A stretch of 58,682 bases of DNA from an uncultured Paraglaciecola sp. (GTDB lineage: Bacteria > Pseudomonadota > Gammaproteobacteria > Enterobacterales > Alteromonadaceae). This document shows, in pieces, positions 35,794 to 49,051 of this stretch; position 1 is the stretch's first letter; each line of letters starts with the position of its first letter. The notes beneath the pieces are model-generated. The model had not been told where the DNA came from. It did no database searches and was given only the letters and a program-made list of their open reading frames with translations. The stretch is taken from positions 1 to 58,682 of the forward strand of contig NZ_CAJWCF010000010.1 of NCBI RefSeq assembly GCF_913020055.1. Direction: 5' to 3'. A program made the translations under genes and the position numbers.

Positions 35794-38121
35794 TTAGTTT
35801 AGCCACGCATAACTTAATTTCATAAAGACTGAGCGTTCGCTTTGGGTCAAAGATGTCACCACATCATCTTGATAAGATAAGTCTGAATAACCCACAAAGA
35901 ACTTGGTCAAAGGGTTGAGCTTGTATGAATACAACAGCTGTGTGCTCAATCCTTTACTGTTGGCGTCAACATCAAATGTATAGTTTTGTTGATTACGTTC
36001 AATGTCTGAATACACTAAAATTAGGCGCAAAAACTGGCGTTGATCAAACTGATAGGTAGCACGAAAATCTGAAAGGTTAGCGGTAAAAAGTTGCTGGTTA
36101 TCCACTTCGAAGTCCTGATAAGTATGACGCAACTTAAACTGTAAACTCTTGCCTAAATTCCAGTTAATCGTTGGGCGTACTAATAACTGTTTACCCAAGC
36201 GATTGTTGTCATAATCGATATGATCACCAAAACGCGAAAACGTACTGATATACCATGCAGGGCTTGGGCGCATTTCAAAATAAAACGAGCCCATTTGTTC
36301 GGTAAACAAGGTACTGTTATTAGTGATACTCAGATTACCCGGATTATCACGTAAACCGACTTTATCGCGCTTCACTAGGCCGACTCTAAAAAATGACTGA
36401 TGTTGACCATTAACACTCAGATAAGCTTCTGCTTCTTTCTCAATTAACTCGCCATTATCGTTATGGCTGATATCCCAGTCACCAGATAACCTGATCCTAT
36501 TCCACCAGCTGTTTTCGCTGAACCAATTATACCCACCACCAATAACAGACTGATGCCTGTCTGCCAAAGAACCAAATCCTAAATCGGTTCGAATGCCTGC
36601 GCCTCGACTATTTCGACGTAGAGAAACATCCCAATTACGTTGTTCATGGGAATAGCTGACTATATAAGCCTTACCACTAAAATCTTCAGTCTTTTTTAAG
36701 CGAATAGCGGTTTCTGAGTAATCGTCTTCTTGTTGGCAATTGTTGTCACAGAACTCTTTGTATAGGTCTATTGGATATTGAGTGTCAGAACGTAATATCT
36801 GCGCACGAAAGGTGTCATTATCTGTTAGCTGATATTTTGCATCAATGCCATTCACATAGTTATGGTAACCCTCTGCGTCACGCAGAGTGCTGGTCCAACC
36901 GATTGATAATTTATCAGATAAATCATAGCGATAACGAAGTGCTAAGTTTAGCGATTCCTCTTCAAAAGACGCGATACTAGAGCCCAAGTTGCCGGGCACT
37001 AAAAAGGTGGTCGATTCGTCATTGGCCACAAACAAACCAAAGGTATGTTGATTAATGCGTCCGGTTACTTTGGCGCCATAGTCAGGTGCCCCAACATTAC
37101 GGGTATAAACTAAATTGTAGTTACTTGAAAAATAATCAGAGTTCTCTAAGAAAAAGGAACGTTTCTCATCAAAGAAAAGCGCAAAAGTATCGTTAATACT
37201 CAGCTGGGCAACATCCGCTTCCACTTGTGAGAAATCTGGATTAAGGGTGGCTTGCAAGGATATTTCTGGGGTGATCCCCCACTTCACATCCAAGCCTACT
37301 TCTTTGTTATCAGAATCATCCCATTCTAAGGTTTCTTCTAAGTCACGGCTCTGCCCTTTACCCATGACTAATGTGGGTACTAATGCCAAATTTTTACCTT
37401 GTTTAGCTTGTTTAAAACCAGCAATAGAGCCCATTTGACATAAGTTACATGAGTTGTTTCGATCCAGTGGCATATTTGAAATACGTAAGCGATCTGTCCT
37501 TGGGTAATAACGCACAAGTTCAGCCCCCCACGTTTTATGTTCATCACCCTCTTCAAAATTTAAAATACGCAATGGAATAGCCATTTCAACCTGATAACCA
37601 TCAGCAACAATTTTACCTGCTGACTGCCAGATACCATCCCAACTGTCACTTTCTCTGCCGGTCATTTCGTTTTCAATCGAATCAGCTTGAATACCAAGAG
37701 GGTTGACAAAAAACTGATGGGCTAATCGACTGTCGTTAAAGGTATCAAGCTTGATCCCAACTAAGTCATTACTCCATATGCCATCTCTGTCTCGATAAAA
37801 AGCGCTGATGTTTTCCACATTGGGATCTTGAGCAATAAACGCCACATAGAGGGTATGACCATTTTCGAACATTTTGACTGTAGTGGTCACCGGAGGACGA
37901 GTATTTTCAAATGGACGAGTGACGTAATTAAGTTCTAGCTCTTTTGCTTGTTGCCAGTATTTATCATCAAGTTCGCCATCAACCTTTATCTCGCCTGCTA
38001 TATTGGGAATATCTAACATGGCGAAATGATTTAAAACGTGGGCTTTAGAAGTATTTTGCTGGGCCCAAGTAGCATTAACGCAGACGAAAAAAAATAAGGG
38101 GCAGATCAAAAGACGAAGCAT
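35794..38121 (-). CDS. CBM9-like/DUF5916 outer-membrane protein
   Basis: A 775-residue exported protein. A signal peptide (about 1-20, ending TWA-QQ) is followed by a carbohydrate-binding family 9-like domain (about 40-215; IKVDGELDDKYWQQA, YVAFIAQDPNVE, GFVNPLGIQ-type patterns). The DUF5916 region runs from about 240 to the end, with alternating aromatic beta strands typical of an outer-membrane barrel (FFLENSDYFSSNYNLVYTRNVG). Such proteins are common in marine Alteromonadales and Bacteroidota and are suspected to bind or import glycans or peptides. Substrate and function are not known. It is monocistronic by position. Confidence 0.82.
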   Translation of the reverse strand: MLRLLICPLFFFVCVNATWAQQNTSKAHVLNHFAMLDIPNIAGEIKVDGELDDKYWQQAKELELNYVTRPFENTRPPVTTTVKMFENGHTLYVAFIAQDPNVENISAFYRDRDGIWSNDLVGIKLDTFNDSRLAHQFFVNPLGIQADSIENEMTGRESDSWDGIWQSAGKIVADGYQVEMAIPLRILNFEEGDEHKTWGAELVRYYPRTDRLRISNMPLDRNNSCNLCQMGSIAGFKQAKQGKNLALVPTLVMGKGQSRDLEETLEWDDSDNKEVGLDVKWGITPEISLQATLNPDFSQVEADVAQLSINDTFALFFDEKRSFFLENSDYFSSNYNLVYTRNVGAPDYGAKVTGRINQHTFGLFVANDESTTFLVPGNLGSSIASFEEESLNLALRYRYDLSDKLSIGWTSTLRDAEGYHNYVNGIDAKYQLTDNDTFRAQILRSDTQYPIDLYKEFCDNNCQQEDDYSETAIRLKKTEDFSGKAYIVSYSHEQRNWDVSLRRNSRGAGIRTDLGFGSLADRHQSVIGGGYNWFSENSWWNRIRLSGDWDISHNDNGELIEKEAEAYLSVNGQHQSFFRVGLVKRDKVGLRDNPGNLSITNNSTLFTEQMGSFYFEMRPSPAWYISTFSRFGDHIDYDNNRLGKQLLVRPTINWNLGKSLQFKLRHTYQDFEVDNQQLFTANLSDFRATYQFDQRQFLRLILVYSDIERNQQNYTFDVDANSKGLSTQLLYSYKLNPLTKFFVGYSDLSYQDDVVTSLTQSERSVFMKLSYAWLN

Positions 38122-38326
38122 GTATTACGATTCCGATTAATAACAGTTCTTATCCAACAAGGCGTTTTGGACAGCTGCGAGAGGGTAGACTAAATGCATA
38201 AACAAAAATATCTTTATACGTTAAATCAACCTGTCAGCCCGACAAGTTACATATGCTCCAACAATTCAAGTCAGAATATTGGTCATCTCAATCAATTTAA
38301 ACCATTCTGCCTTAATGCAAATTTAT

Positions 38327-39391
38327 TTATGTTTGTGCTGTGGCAACCTGATTACGTCCGGAATTTTTGGCTTCGTATAGCGCCTTGTCAGCAATCGAGA
38401 AGGTATGGCTAACAGATGTATTAGGCTGAAATTGTGCCACACCAATACTCACGGTAACGCGACCAACAGTTGTAAACTCTTGCTTCTCTACAGCTAAACG
38501 TATTCTTTCAGCCAATTTTTCCGCAATCGCTAACTCAGTGCCATTGGCAAGAACTAAAAACTCTTCTCCGCCCCATCGTCCAATTGTATCTTCAGGGCGT
38601 AAACTGCTTTCTATATTTTGAGTCATCTCTCGTAGGATATCGTCACCGATTAAGTGCCCATGAGTGTCATTTATTGCTTTAAAATGGTCAATATCAATCA
38701 ACAGCAATGAAAATGGAGTATAGCCTGACGCCATAGTACTGAGTCTGCTCTGCAACATACGGCGATTTCCAATACCTAACAAACCATCGATATTGGCAGC
38801 TTTTTCCATTTTTTCGGCGCGCAAGTTTGAAGCGTCTTTGGTTCTTTTTAGCTTAACCACACCAAACAAACAAAATATACACACGCTTTGAGATAAAGCA
38901 GCATTAAGTAACATGGCTTGAAGCACTGTATTTTTGAGCTCAAATACATCGACATGTGCAACAAAAAGTAGCGTTAACATTACACAATAAATTCCTAAGG
39001 CACTAAAAATGGCCTGGCGAGTGGGTAAAAATAAAAATGAAACTATGTATAAAACGGGTACCCACTGCAAAGTAGAAGCTACGGTGTAAATAGTGCCTGT
39101 ATTGGCTGCCTGTAAAAACGTGATAATAGTTAAAAAGAGAAGATACGAAACCAAATAAATGAAAACAACTATACGAGCAATGTGTATTTTTTTGGCAAGT
39201 ACACTTAGGCAATAACAAACGACCAATACAGCAAGGGTAACGCCATAACCATAACGGTCATAATCGAAGATTACCTCTAATTGCTCTTCTACAATCCACA
39301 GAAAACAAACAGCAGATACTAATACCAACAAAAACAAATTAAAAATTTTGTCACTGTTGTTAAAAAGTTTCATTAGTTTGCGTAAAATCAA
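38327..39391 (-). CDS. Membrane-bound diguanylate cyclase (GGEEF)
   Basis: A 354-residue protein with six hydrophobic segments (about 15-175) forming an uncharacterised membrane sensor, then a GGDEF domain (about 190-350). The active motif is GGEEF (near 269), and the inhibitory I-site RPED is exactly five residues upstream, so it looks like an active cyclase with product feedback. It would raise c-di-GMP, the signal read by the LapD-type receptor in this window. The TTG at 39391 has AGGGG seven bases upstream; an ATG six codons later (39373) has no clear ribosome-binding site. Confidence 0.9.
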   Translation of the reverse strand: MILRKLMKLFNNSDKIFNLFLLVLVSAVCFLWIVEEQLEVIFDYDRYGYGVTLAVLVVCYCLSVLAKKIHIARIVVFIYLVSYLLFLTIITFLQAANTGTIYTVASTLQWVPVLYIVSFLFLPTRQAIFSALGIYCVMLTLLFVAHVDVFELKNTVLQAMLLNAALSQSVCIFCLFGVVKLKRTKDASNLRAEKMEKAANIDGLLGIGNRRMLQSRLSTMASGYTPFSLLLIDIDHFKAINDTHGHLIGDDILREMTQNIESSLRPEDTIGRWGGEEFLVLANGTELAIAEKLAERIRLAVEKQEFTTVGRVTVSIGVAQFQPNTSVSHTFSIADKALYEAKNSGRNQVATAQT

Positions 39392-39431
39392 GCACTTACC
39401 CCTATCATCAACATATTCGACTTAAAATAAG

Positions 39432-40781
<1,350 letters not shown>

Positions 40782-40872
40782 TCATCAAATAATATATTGA
40801 TAGATTAACATAAGCTTAAAGGCAAACCATTTTACAAACTGAATGGATATCAGGTGGTTTAATCAACCTTTA

Positions 40873-42897
40873 CTAACTTTTGGGTGGGATTTCCATATTA
40901 GCTAACGCTTTAAACAGGTTCTCACTGCCACCTAGATGTTGGCTATATATTTGTTGGTACGCCAGCACTGCTTTAACGTAATTGCGGGTTTCCTTATAGG
41001 GAATAGTTTCTATCCATAAGTCCAATGGCACGTTACCTTTTTCAGGCTGCCATTGTTTTACCCTTCTCCACCCTGCGTTATAAGATGCGGTGGCCAAGAT
41101 GCGGTTATTATCCATTTTGTCCATTAAATAACGCATATATTGCGTACCCAGTTCAACATTTGTGCTGGGATTAAATAGGGAGTTCCGTTTAACTTTTTTC
41201 TTGGACAGATACCGCGCAGTACCCGGCATAACTTGCATCAACCCCAAAGCACCAGCATGAGAGGCGGCATCTGGCATAAAAGAACTTTCACGTCTTACTA
41301 TGGCATATGCCCAAGCCACATCAATGTTGTTTTTCTTGGCATTACTTTGCAGTTGGTTATCAAATGCCATGGGGAAACGTCGGCTCAAATCATCTAGGTA
41401 ACCTGATTTGGAAAAGCCGAAAATGGCTTGGTCATGCCAATTTTCCTGACTAGCAAGTACCGCGGCAGTTACCTTCTGTGGCTGGGTTAATTGACTTTGC
41501 AAAAATATCCACTCGCGTCTTGCACTAAGATTGCGGCCTAACGCCCTAAATTCAAAGGCTCTTTGTGCAGCAGGCAATGCAGCCAACTCATCTAAATCAC
41601 CTTGCGCTATCAACAACGGATTATCATTTAAACTAGCCATCTCAGAAAGCTTTCCACTGGCCAAAAACCCATAATAATGACGTTGTTTGGCGAGTTTTTG
41701 TAACCCTTGTTCACCCAGTTCCTTGGCACCTAACTTTGCGTAAGCTCGCGCTTTCCAGTATTGAAATACATTGTCGCTGGCAATTTCGGGCGATACAAAG
41801 TTAATCACGTCTAATGCATGCTGCCAATTTTGCTGCCTTAATACATGAGCTAAGTGCCAACGCAGTAGTTCTGCATCAGGCTCAAGGTTGGTGGCTTTTT
41901 CTAACCATATTTCAGCTTGGTCATGATCTGCTAGGGCTAAAAAAGTAGCAAATCGGTAAGATATTTGTTTTTGCTGATGTGCCGAAAAAGTAAATCTTTG
42001 TGATAGTTTCTCCCAACTGCGCAAGGCTAAATCTCGATTATTGCTGATCAAACGTTTTAACCCATAAACCTGTATCTCGGTTTCCTTTTCAGGGTATTTT
42101 CCTGGGAAATTTGAGAGACGTGAAACTTGGCTAGGTGAGCGGCGCACCTTTAACCAAAGATCAGCTAAATATTGCTGATCCTTTGGTAACAAGGTTTTTA
42201 TATAGGGTATGAGTGTGTGGTTGCCACCGTCGGCCGCCAAAGACAACCTTTTCCAAACTAAATCTGGCGTACGTTTACCAGCCTTTTGCCATTTCTTGAA
42301 TAAAACGTCGCAGTCTTTAGGTTGTGATTTACCCACTACCCACAAGTTTTCTGCCAGTTCAAATGCTTTGACATTGGCAGGATCTATTTGCAGCATTAAT
42401 TCTGCATTCCTGCAGTTCAAACCGGTATTTCCCATATCTCGATAAAAATCACTAAACAGTTCTGGTTGATTTTGCTTGGCCAGATAAGCCAACCACTTTT
42501 TGCGCAAAGGTCTGTCTAAAGGAGAAGATTCATGTTTGGCTAAAAAACTTTCTATTTGTTTTTTATTCGCCATAAAGGGAAATTTACTTAAGGTTTTTAA
42601 CTCGACGTAAGGTCTTAGAGGATAGCCCTCTAGTTGTTGCATAATATTTTTATAGGCACTGCCATTTGGATTGTGCGCTAACCTTTCCGCTTCAATAAAT
42701 AGCTTTCGTTGTTGCTCACGAGCGAGCTTAGGTGCAGCCATTACACCTTGAGTCAACAAGACACTGATAATTACCAGACAAAACAAATAACGAATAGTCA
42801 AAAATTCCAAAACATGAAAAGAAAGGCCAGTTAAGGTGTTAGACATGATACTAACAAACTTGTTTACGGATAAAAGCGAGTATTTCGATTTATTCAC
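40873..42897 (-). CDS. slt: Soluble lytic murein transglycosylase Slt70-type
   Basis: A 674-residue periplasmic enzyme that cleaves the MurNAc-GlcNAc bond with formation of 1,6-anhydro-MurNAc. After an export segment (about 30-54, ending VMA-AP) come the alpha-superhelical U and L domains (about 55-480) and the lysozyme-like C domain with the catalytic glutamate in RRESSF (near 536), followed by ALGLMQVMPGTA. The start is GTG at 42897, which leaves an unusually long 30-residue n-region; an ATG at 42846 (MSNTLTG) is a plausible alternative. A FadR operator lies 5 bp upstream of the GTG. Confidence 0.93.
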   Translation of the reverse strand: MNKSKYSLLSVNKFVSIMSNTLTGLSFHVLEFLTIRYLFCLVIISVLLTQGVMAAPKLAREQQRKLFIEAERLAHNPNGSAYKNIMQQLEGYPLRPYVELKTLSKFPFMANKKQIESFLAKHESSPLDRPLRKKWLAYLAKQNQPELFSDFYRDMGNTGLNCRNAELMLQIDPANVKAFELAENLWVVGKSQPKDCDVLFKKWQKAGKRTPDLVWKRLSLAADGGNHTLIPYIKTLLPKDQQYLADLWLKVRRSPSQVSRLSNFPGKYPEKETEIQVYGLKRLISNNRDLALRSWEKLSQRFTFSAHQQKQISYRFATFLALADHDQAEIWLEKATNLEPDAELLRWHLAHVLRQQNWQHALDVINFVSPEIASDNVFQYWKARAYAKLGAKELGEQGLQKLAKQRHYYGFLASGKLSEMASLNDNPLLIAQGDLDELAALPAAQRAFEFRALGRNLSARREWIFLQSQLTQPQKVTAAVLASQENWHDQAIFGFSKSGYLDDLSRRFPMAFDNQLQSNAKKNNIDVAWAYAIVRRESSFMPDAASHAGALGLMQVMPGTARYLSKKKVKRNSLFNPSTNVELGTQYMRYLMDKMDNNRILATASYNAGWRRVKQWQPEKGNVPLDLWIETIPYKETRNYVKAVLAYQQIYSQHLGGSENLFKALANMEIPPKS

Positions 42898-42902
42898 TCT
42901 TT

Positions 42903-42919
42903 AACTGGCACGACCAGTT
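42903..42919. promoter_or_regulatory. FadR operator upstream of fadBA
   Basis: AACTGGCACGACCAGTT (42903-42919) matches the FadR consensus AACTGGTCNGACCAGTT at all but two specified positions and closely resembles the E. coli fadB operator. It overlaps a possible -35 (TTGAAT, 42918-42923) whose -10 (TGTAAC, 42942-42947) is only fair. Acyl-CoA would release FadR and induce fadBA. Confidence 0.75.
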
Positions 42920-43021
42920 GAATTAAAGCTATTTACCCACATGTAACAACTCTTGATTGATTATGTTAAAAGTTAGGTTGCCCTTTCCAAATATTTTAAC
43001 AACAATTCATACAGTCTATAT

Positions 43022-43044
43022 TCGGAGGGCCATTGGCCTCCTCC
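43022..43044 (+). other. G/C-rich hairpin in the fadB leader
   Basis: GGAGGGCC (43024-43031) and GGCCTCC (43035-43041) can pair with one bulged G and a 3-nt loop, about 40 nt before the fadB start. It is too far from a T-run to be a terminator; it may shape the leader mRNA. Confidence 0.4.
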
Positions 43045-43080
43045 CAACCCACGCTTTGGCGATAGCCACAGGAGATGAAC

Positions 43081-45270
43081 ATGATATACGAAGGTAAAAG
43101 CCTCACGGTTAAATTACTGCAAGATGGCATTGCAGAATTAGTATTTGATGCCCAAGGTTCGGTGAATAAATTCGATCGACAAACCGTTGCAGACTTAGAT
43201 GCGGCAACACAAGCACTTGCTGCTAATTCAGACGTAAAAGGTGTAGTAGTCCGTTCAGCAAAATCCACCTTTATTGTGGGTGCTGATATCACCGAATTTA
43301 CTGAATTATTTGATATGCCAGATGCAGAAGTACTGGACTGGGTAGCTAAAACATCTCAAGTATTTGATCGTTTTGAAGACTTACCTTTCCCGACTATCGC
43401 TGCAATCAATGGTTTTGCACTTGGTGGCGGTTGTGAAATGACTTTAGTCTGTGATTTGAGGGTGGCCGATACCACTGCCAGCATCGGCTTGCCAGAAGTC
43501 AAACTTGGTTTAATGCCAGGCTTTGGCGGTACAGTGCGCCTTCCACGCCTTATTGGCGCTGATAACGCCCTAGAATGGATGACCACAGGCCGTGATCGCA
43601 AAGCAGTAAAAGCCCTAGCTGAAGGCGCGGTTGATGCTGTCGTAGCACCAGATAAATTAGCTGATGCTGCACTTAGCATGCTCAAAGATGCACTAGCTGG
43701 CGACTTTGATTGGCAAGCTCGTCGCGCTGAAAAAAAGGCGCCACTGACCTTAAACCAAAACGAAGCTATGATGAGTTTTTCCACAGCAAAAGCAATGGTA
43801 ATGGCCCAAGCTGGCAAACATTACCCAGCACCTCACATGATGGTAGACACAGTATCAAAAGCCGCTGGGCTTGACCGTGACGGCGCGCTTAAATTGGAAA
43901 ACCAAGGTTTTACTACATTAGCCAAGACAGACGCAGCAAAAGCCCAAGTGGGTATCTTTTTAGCTGACCAGCTCGTCAAAGGTAAAGGTAAAAAACAAGC
44001 TAAGGCTGCTAACAAAGCCATAAAACAAACGGCTGTTTTAGGCGCAGGTATTATGGGTGGTGGTATAGCTTACCAGTCTGCTGTAAAAGGCACGCCTGTC
44101 ATAATGAAAGATATCAACCAAGCAGCATTAGATTTAGGTTTGAAAGAAGCGGCGACTATCTTAGGCAAAGGCATGCAACGTGGTAAAGTAAATGCTGCCA
44201 CTATGGCATCTACCTTAAATAGTATTGTTCCTACCTTAGAATATTCAGCCATTAAAGATGTCGACTTAGTCATTGAAGCGGTAGTAGAAAACCCTAAAGT
44301 GAAAAGCATAGTGTTGGCAGAAACTGAGACACATGTATCTGATGATACAATCATTTGCTCAAACACTTCGACCATCTCTATTAACCACTTAGCCAAAAGT
44401 TTACAAAAACCAGAACGTTTCTGCGGCATGCATTTCTTTAATCCCGTGCATAAAATGCCACTTGTCGAGATTATTCGTGGTGAAAAAACCTCTGAAGATA
44501 CTATTTCAGCTGTGGTAGCAGCCACCTTAAAAATGGGTAAAACCCCTATTGTAGTCAACGATTGTCCGGGCTTTTTTGTTAACCGTGTATTGTTTCCTTA
44601 CTTTGCTGGTTTCAGCAGACTAATTATGGATGGCGCTGACTTTGTTGCTGTTGATAAAGTGATGGAAAAAATCTTTGGTTGGCCAATGGGTCCTGCATTT
44701 TTGCTAGATGTAGTTGGTATGGATACGTCTGACCATGCATCTAGTGTGATGTCTGACGGTATCCCAGAACGTATGCAAAAAATTGAAAATGATCCGGTTA
44801 CTCTTTTATACAAAGCAGATCGCTTAGGGCAGAAAAATGGCAAAGGTTTCTATAACTTTAGCCTAGACAAACGTGGTCGCCCAGCTAAGGTGCCTGCGCC
44901 AGAAGCTTACGAATTGTTTGCACCACACTGCGCCAGCAAACAAGATTTCGACAAAGACGAAATCATTGCACGAGTGATGATACCTATGGCCAACGAAGCA
45001 ATACGTTGTGTAGAAGAAGGCATTATTGCCAGCGCAGCAGAAGCCGATATGGCGCTACTTTATGGTCTAGGTTTCCCTCCTTTCAAAGGCGGTGTATTCC
45101 GCTATATTGAAACGATGGGTTTGGCCAACTTTGTAGCATTAGCCGATAAATACGCAGATTTAGGTCCGGTTTATCAGATTTCTGATGGTGTGCGCGAAAT
45201 GGCTGCATCAAACAAATCATATTTTGCGGACTTTTCGCAGAGCTCTTTAAAAAAAACCCACACTAAATAA
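43081..45270 (+). CDS. fadB: Fatty acid oxidation complex alpha subunit FadB
   Basis: A 729-residue bifunctional enoyl-CoA hydratase and L-3-hydroxyacyl-CoA dehydrogenase of aerobic beta-oxidation. It has the hydratase glutamates E119 (GGGCEM) and E139 (GLPEVKLG), the NAD-binding motif [10 protein letters not shown] (321-330) and dehydrogenase histidine H451 ([12 protein letters not shown]). The start is ATG at 43081, with AGGAG 6 nt upstream; an ATG at 43075 abuts that site. This gives the same 729-residue length as E. coli FadB. It forms an alpha2-beta2 complex with FadA, whose gene follows 15 nt later. Confidence 0.97.
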   Translation: MIYEGKSLTVKLLQDGIAELVFDAQGSVNKFDRQTVADLDAATQALAANSDVKGVVVRSAKSTFIVGADITEFTELFDMPDAEVLDWVAKTSQVFDRFEDLPFPTIAAINGFALGGGCEMTLVCDLRVADTTASIGLPEVKLGLMPGFGGTVRLPRLIGADNALEWMTTGRDRKAVKALAEGAVDAVVAPDKLADAALSMLKDALAGDFDWQARRAEKKAPLTLNQNEAMMSFSTAKAMVMAQAGKHYPAPHMMVDTVSKAAGLDRDGALKLENQGFTTLAKTDAAKAQVGIFLADQLVKGKGKKQAKAANKAIKQTAVLGAGIMGGGIAYQSAVKGTPVIMKDINQAALDLGLKEAATILGKGMQRGKVNAATMASTLNSIVPTLEYSAIKDVDLVIEAVVENPKVKSIVLAETETHVSDDTIICSNTSTISINHLAKSLQKPERFCGMHFFNPVHKMPLVEIIRGEKTSEDTISAVVAATLKMGKTPIVVNDCPGFFVNRVLFPYFAGFSRLIMDGADFVAVDKVMEKIFGWPMGPAFLLDVVGMDTSDHASSVMSDGIPERMQKIENDPVTLLYKADRLGQKNGKGFYNFSLDKRGRPAKVPAPEAYELFAPHCASKQDFDKDEIIARVMIPMANEAIRCVEEGIIASAAEADMALLYGLGFPPFKGGVFRYIETMGLANFVALADKYADLGPVYQISDGVREMAASNKSYFADFSQSSLKKTHTK

Positions 45271-46449
<1,179 letters not shown>

Positions 46450-46474
46450 TAATGTTTAAGTGAAGCATCATATT

Positions 46475-46503
46475 AAGGGCTCCTAATTAGGAGCCCTTTT
46501 TTT
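46475..46503 (+). terminator. Intrinsic terminator of fadBA
   Basis: AAGGGCTCCT (46475-46484) pairs with AGGAGCCCTT (46489-46498) over a 4-nt loop. The run of seven T begins at 46497. Confidence 0.95.
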
Positions 46504-46584
46504 CTAATCACCAGCACCAATACTCTCAGAATTTTCTGGTGATTGTTAAAAACACCGTTAAGATGTATTGATAGCGAAGTAATA

Positions 46585-48555
46585 ATGATGAAAAAATCAG
46601 AGGCAGTTATTAATAGATTAAAGCGGCTAATTCAGTTGGCTGGCAGTGGTGAGAAATTAGAGCCACTGATTTTTGCGCAATTTAATGAGCTTTTAACTAA
46701 AGTTCCCCTGCTATATTTTATCTTGTGTACCAATTCTTTAGCACTGGCTTACACCCATTATGGTATCGCACCCGATTATCTAACCATATATGTGGCCGGT
46801 TTTTTAAGCGTTGCTTGCATTTTACGCGCCTTTAAGTGGCATACATTTAAACAAAAAACCTTCAGTCTTGAACAAGCCAAACACCAAATAAAAATGACGG
46901 TGTTGTTTTCCATTATAATGGGCATAGGATTTTCGCTATGGTGTTTTGTACTCTATGATTACGGAGATGTCAGCTTAAGGGCTCATATTGCCTATTTTAT
47001 GTCGGTGACAGTAATTGGCATCATTGTCTGCCTAATTCATTTGCCAGCAGCTGTATGGTCTACCACGCTCACCGTAGGCATTCCTTTTGTGCTATTTTTT
47101 AGCGCTAGTGGGGAACCAATTTTTGTTGCTATTGCCATTAATTTCACCATGGTAGCGGGTGTTTTAGTGTTAATTACATTAAGTTATTACCGTGCATTTT
47201 CAAATGTTGTGATAGCCAAACAAGATTTGGTGGTACAACATGCACAAACACAGCGACTTAATGTTCAAAATGAATTATTAGCCAATCAAGATGGCCTAAC
47301 AAAATTAGCCAATCGACGTAGCTTTGCCAATTACCTCAGTCAAAAACTCAATGAACTTAGCCATACCTCTAGTTTTATTGTTGGCTTAATTGACTTAGAT
47401 GGCTTTAAGCCAGTGAATGATATTCATGGCCATGCAGCAGGTGATCGCGTTTTGATGGAAGTCAGTCAACGCTTAACCAAAGCGCTAAATGATGACTGCA
47501 TGCTTGCAAGGATTGGAGGCGACGAATTTGCCATAGTCATCGACCACAGCGCCAGTCATAACGAAGTCGAAGCCTTTGGTAAAAAAATTACGCAAATCTT
47601 AGGGCAGCCCTTCATTATGCGCACTGGTTTAGTTCAAATTTCTGGCTCTTGTGGTTTTGCCATTTACCCTGAAGCCGGAGACACAGTAGATGCGTTAATG
47701 GAAAGAGCAGACTTTGCGCTATATCAGGCTAAATCAGAAGCCAGAGGCAGCACAGTAATTTTTACCGCTGAGCACGAACGCTTAATCAGACAGAAATCAA
47801 AACTAGAGTTAGCCCTAAATCAAAGTGTTAAAAACAAAGAACTGAGCTTACATTATCAGCCTATAGTGAATGGACAAACGGAACAATTATTGGGTTTAGA
47901 AGCGCTAGCCAGATGGGATAACCCAGAGCTAGGACACATATCACCAACCGAATTTATTGCCGTTGCTGAAAAAACAGGCATGGTAACCGAAATTACCTTA
48001 GGATTATTTGAACAAGCGGTATGTGACTTAAAGCTTTGGCCTGAGCATTTGTACTTATCATTCAATCTATCAGTCCATGATGTGATTAGTCATAAAACCC
48101 TACTTGAGTTGAAACGCATTGTTGATTTCCATGGCATTCCAAGTAAACGGATCCAATTTGAAATCACTGAAACTACCATGATGAGTGATTTAGACCTTTG
48201 CTCTGCAACCACTAAAAAATTGCAAGCTCAAGGCTTTATGATTGCCTTAGATGACTTTGGCTCTGGTTACTCAAGCCTGAGTTACATTCATAAATTGGCA
48301 TTTGATAATCTAAAAATTGACAGCAGTTTCGTAGCAAACTTACTTCATGATCAACGTAGCCAAGGCGTAGTGAAAACTATTCTAGAATTATGCATTAGCT
48401 TTAATGTAAGTTGCACAGTAGAAGGGGTAGAAACCCAAGAGCAAAAAGACCTATTGTTAACCCTTGGTTGCAATAACATGCAAGGTTATTATTTTTATCG
48501 ACCGGCACCCATCGAACAGTTTGACTTATCAGAAAACGTGAAGCTATTTGATTAG
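46585..48555 (+). CDS. Membrane GGDEF-EAL protein (c-di-GMP cyclase/phosphodiesterase)
   Basis: A 656-residue protein with six hydrophobic segments (about 40-205), a GGDEF domain with intact GGDEF (near 312) and an EAL domain with intact EAL (near 438) and DDFGSGYSS. The cyclase has no RxxD I-site. Both active sites look intact, so the net activity cannot be told from sequence. The ATG at 46585 is preferred; a TTG at 46543 would add 14 residues without a clear ribosome-binding site. It follows the fadBA terminator, so it has its own promoter. Confidence 0.9.
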   Translation: MMKKSEAVINRLKRLIQLAGSGEKLEPLIFAQFNELLTKVPLLYFILCTNSLALAYTHYGIAPDYLTIYVAGFLSVACILRAFKWHTFKQKTFSLEQAKHQIKMTVLFSIIMGIGFSLWCFVLYDYGDVSLRAHIAYFMSVTVIGIIVCLIHLPAAVWSTTLTVGIPFVLFFSASGEPIFVAIAINFTMVAGVLVLITLSYYRAFSNVVIAKQDLVVQHAQTQRLNVQNELLANQDGLTKLANRRSFANYLSQKLNELSHTSSFIVGLIDLDGFKPVNDIHGHAAGDRVLMEVSQRLTKALNDDCMLARIGGDEFAIVIDHSASHNEVEAFGKKITQILGQPFIMRTGLVQISGSCGFAIYPEAGDTVDALMERADFALYQAKSEARGSTVIFTAEHERLIRQKSKLELALNQSVKNKELSLHYQPIVNGQTEQLLGLEALARWDNPELGHISPTEFIAVAEKTGMVTEITLGLFEQAVCDLKLWPEHLYLSFNLSVHDVISHKTLLELKRIVDFHGIPSKRIQFEITETTMMSDLDLCSATTKKLQAQGFMIALDDFGSGYSSLSYIHKLAFDNLKIDSSFVANLLHDQRSQGVVKTILELCISFNVSCTVEGVETQEQKDLLLTLGCNNMQGYYFYRPAPIEQFDLSENVKLFD

Positions 48556-48583
48556 TTAACTCCTTAACGTTCCCAAGCTCAGG

Positions 48584-49051
48584 TTAGTTAGCGTTTGGTA
48601 TGGTTAAAACCCCTTCATGGGTGATGTAAATTGGTAAGGAAAAGGTGCCTAGATCCAATTTAACTTTTAAGGTGTAACCGATTGGCGTTTCACGTGGTTT
48701 CAGTAAATCGGCAAATAACCTAAGACCACCAAACAAGTCGGCTTTTACATTAAGTTTAATATCCTCCTCACCATAAGCTGGCACTATCGGAAGTTGATTA
48801 GCCACACCAGAAAACACCTTGTTGCCTTCAATACTTGCGGTATATGACATGCCTTCTAAATTCAATGCAATGTTATTTGGATTAACCACTCGTAAGCCAA
48901 TTTCAAAAGTGGGATTTATAATACCTCCTGGCAGTATCTTAAATGAGTTAACACTGACTTGAGGCTTCTCGAAATTAGGGTTTAAAGCAGTACATCCAGA
49001 CAATATAACAAAAACAATAATCGCCATATACGATGTTAAAATCGGTTTCAT
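48584..49051 (-). CDS. LEA14-like (WHy domain) lipoprotein
   Basis: A 155-residue lipoprotein with lipobox VILSGC (Cys near 20) and a single LEA type-2/WHy beta-sandwich domain (about 30-150; FEIGLRVVNPNNIALNLEGMSY). The family is found in stress and envelope settings, but its bacterial function is not established. The start is ATG at 49051, with AAGGGA at good spacing. A longer in-frame start (49105) would put an extra hydrophobic stretch before the signal peptide and is less likely. It is convergent with the GGDEF-EAL gene, 28 bp away. Confidence 0.85.
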   Translation of the reverse strand: MKPILTSYMAIIVFVILSGCTALNPNFEKPQVSVNSFKILPGGIINPTFEIGLRVVNPNNIALNLEGMSYTASIEGNKVFSGVANQLPIVPAYGEEDIKLNVKADLFGGLRLFADLLKPRETPIGYTLKVKLDLGTFSLPIYITHEGVLTIPNAN

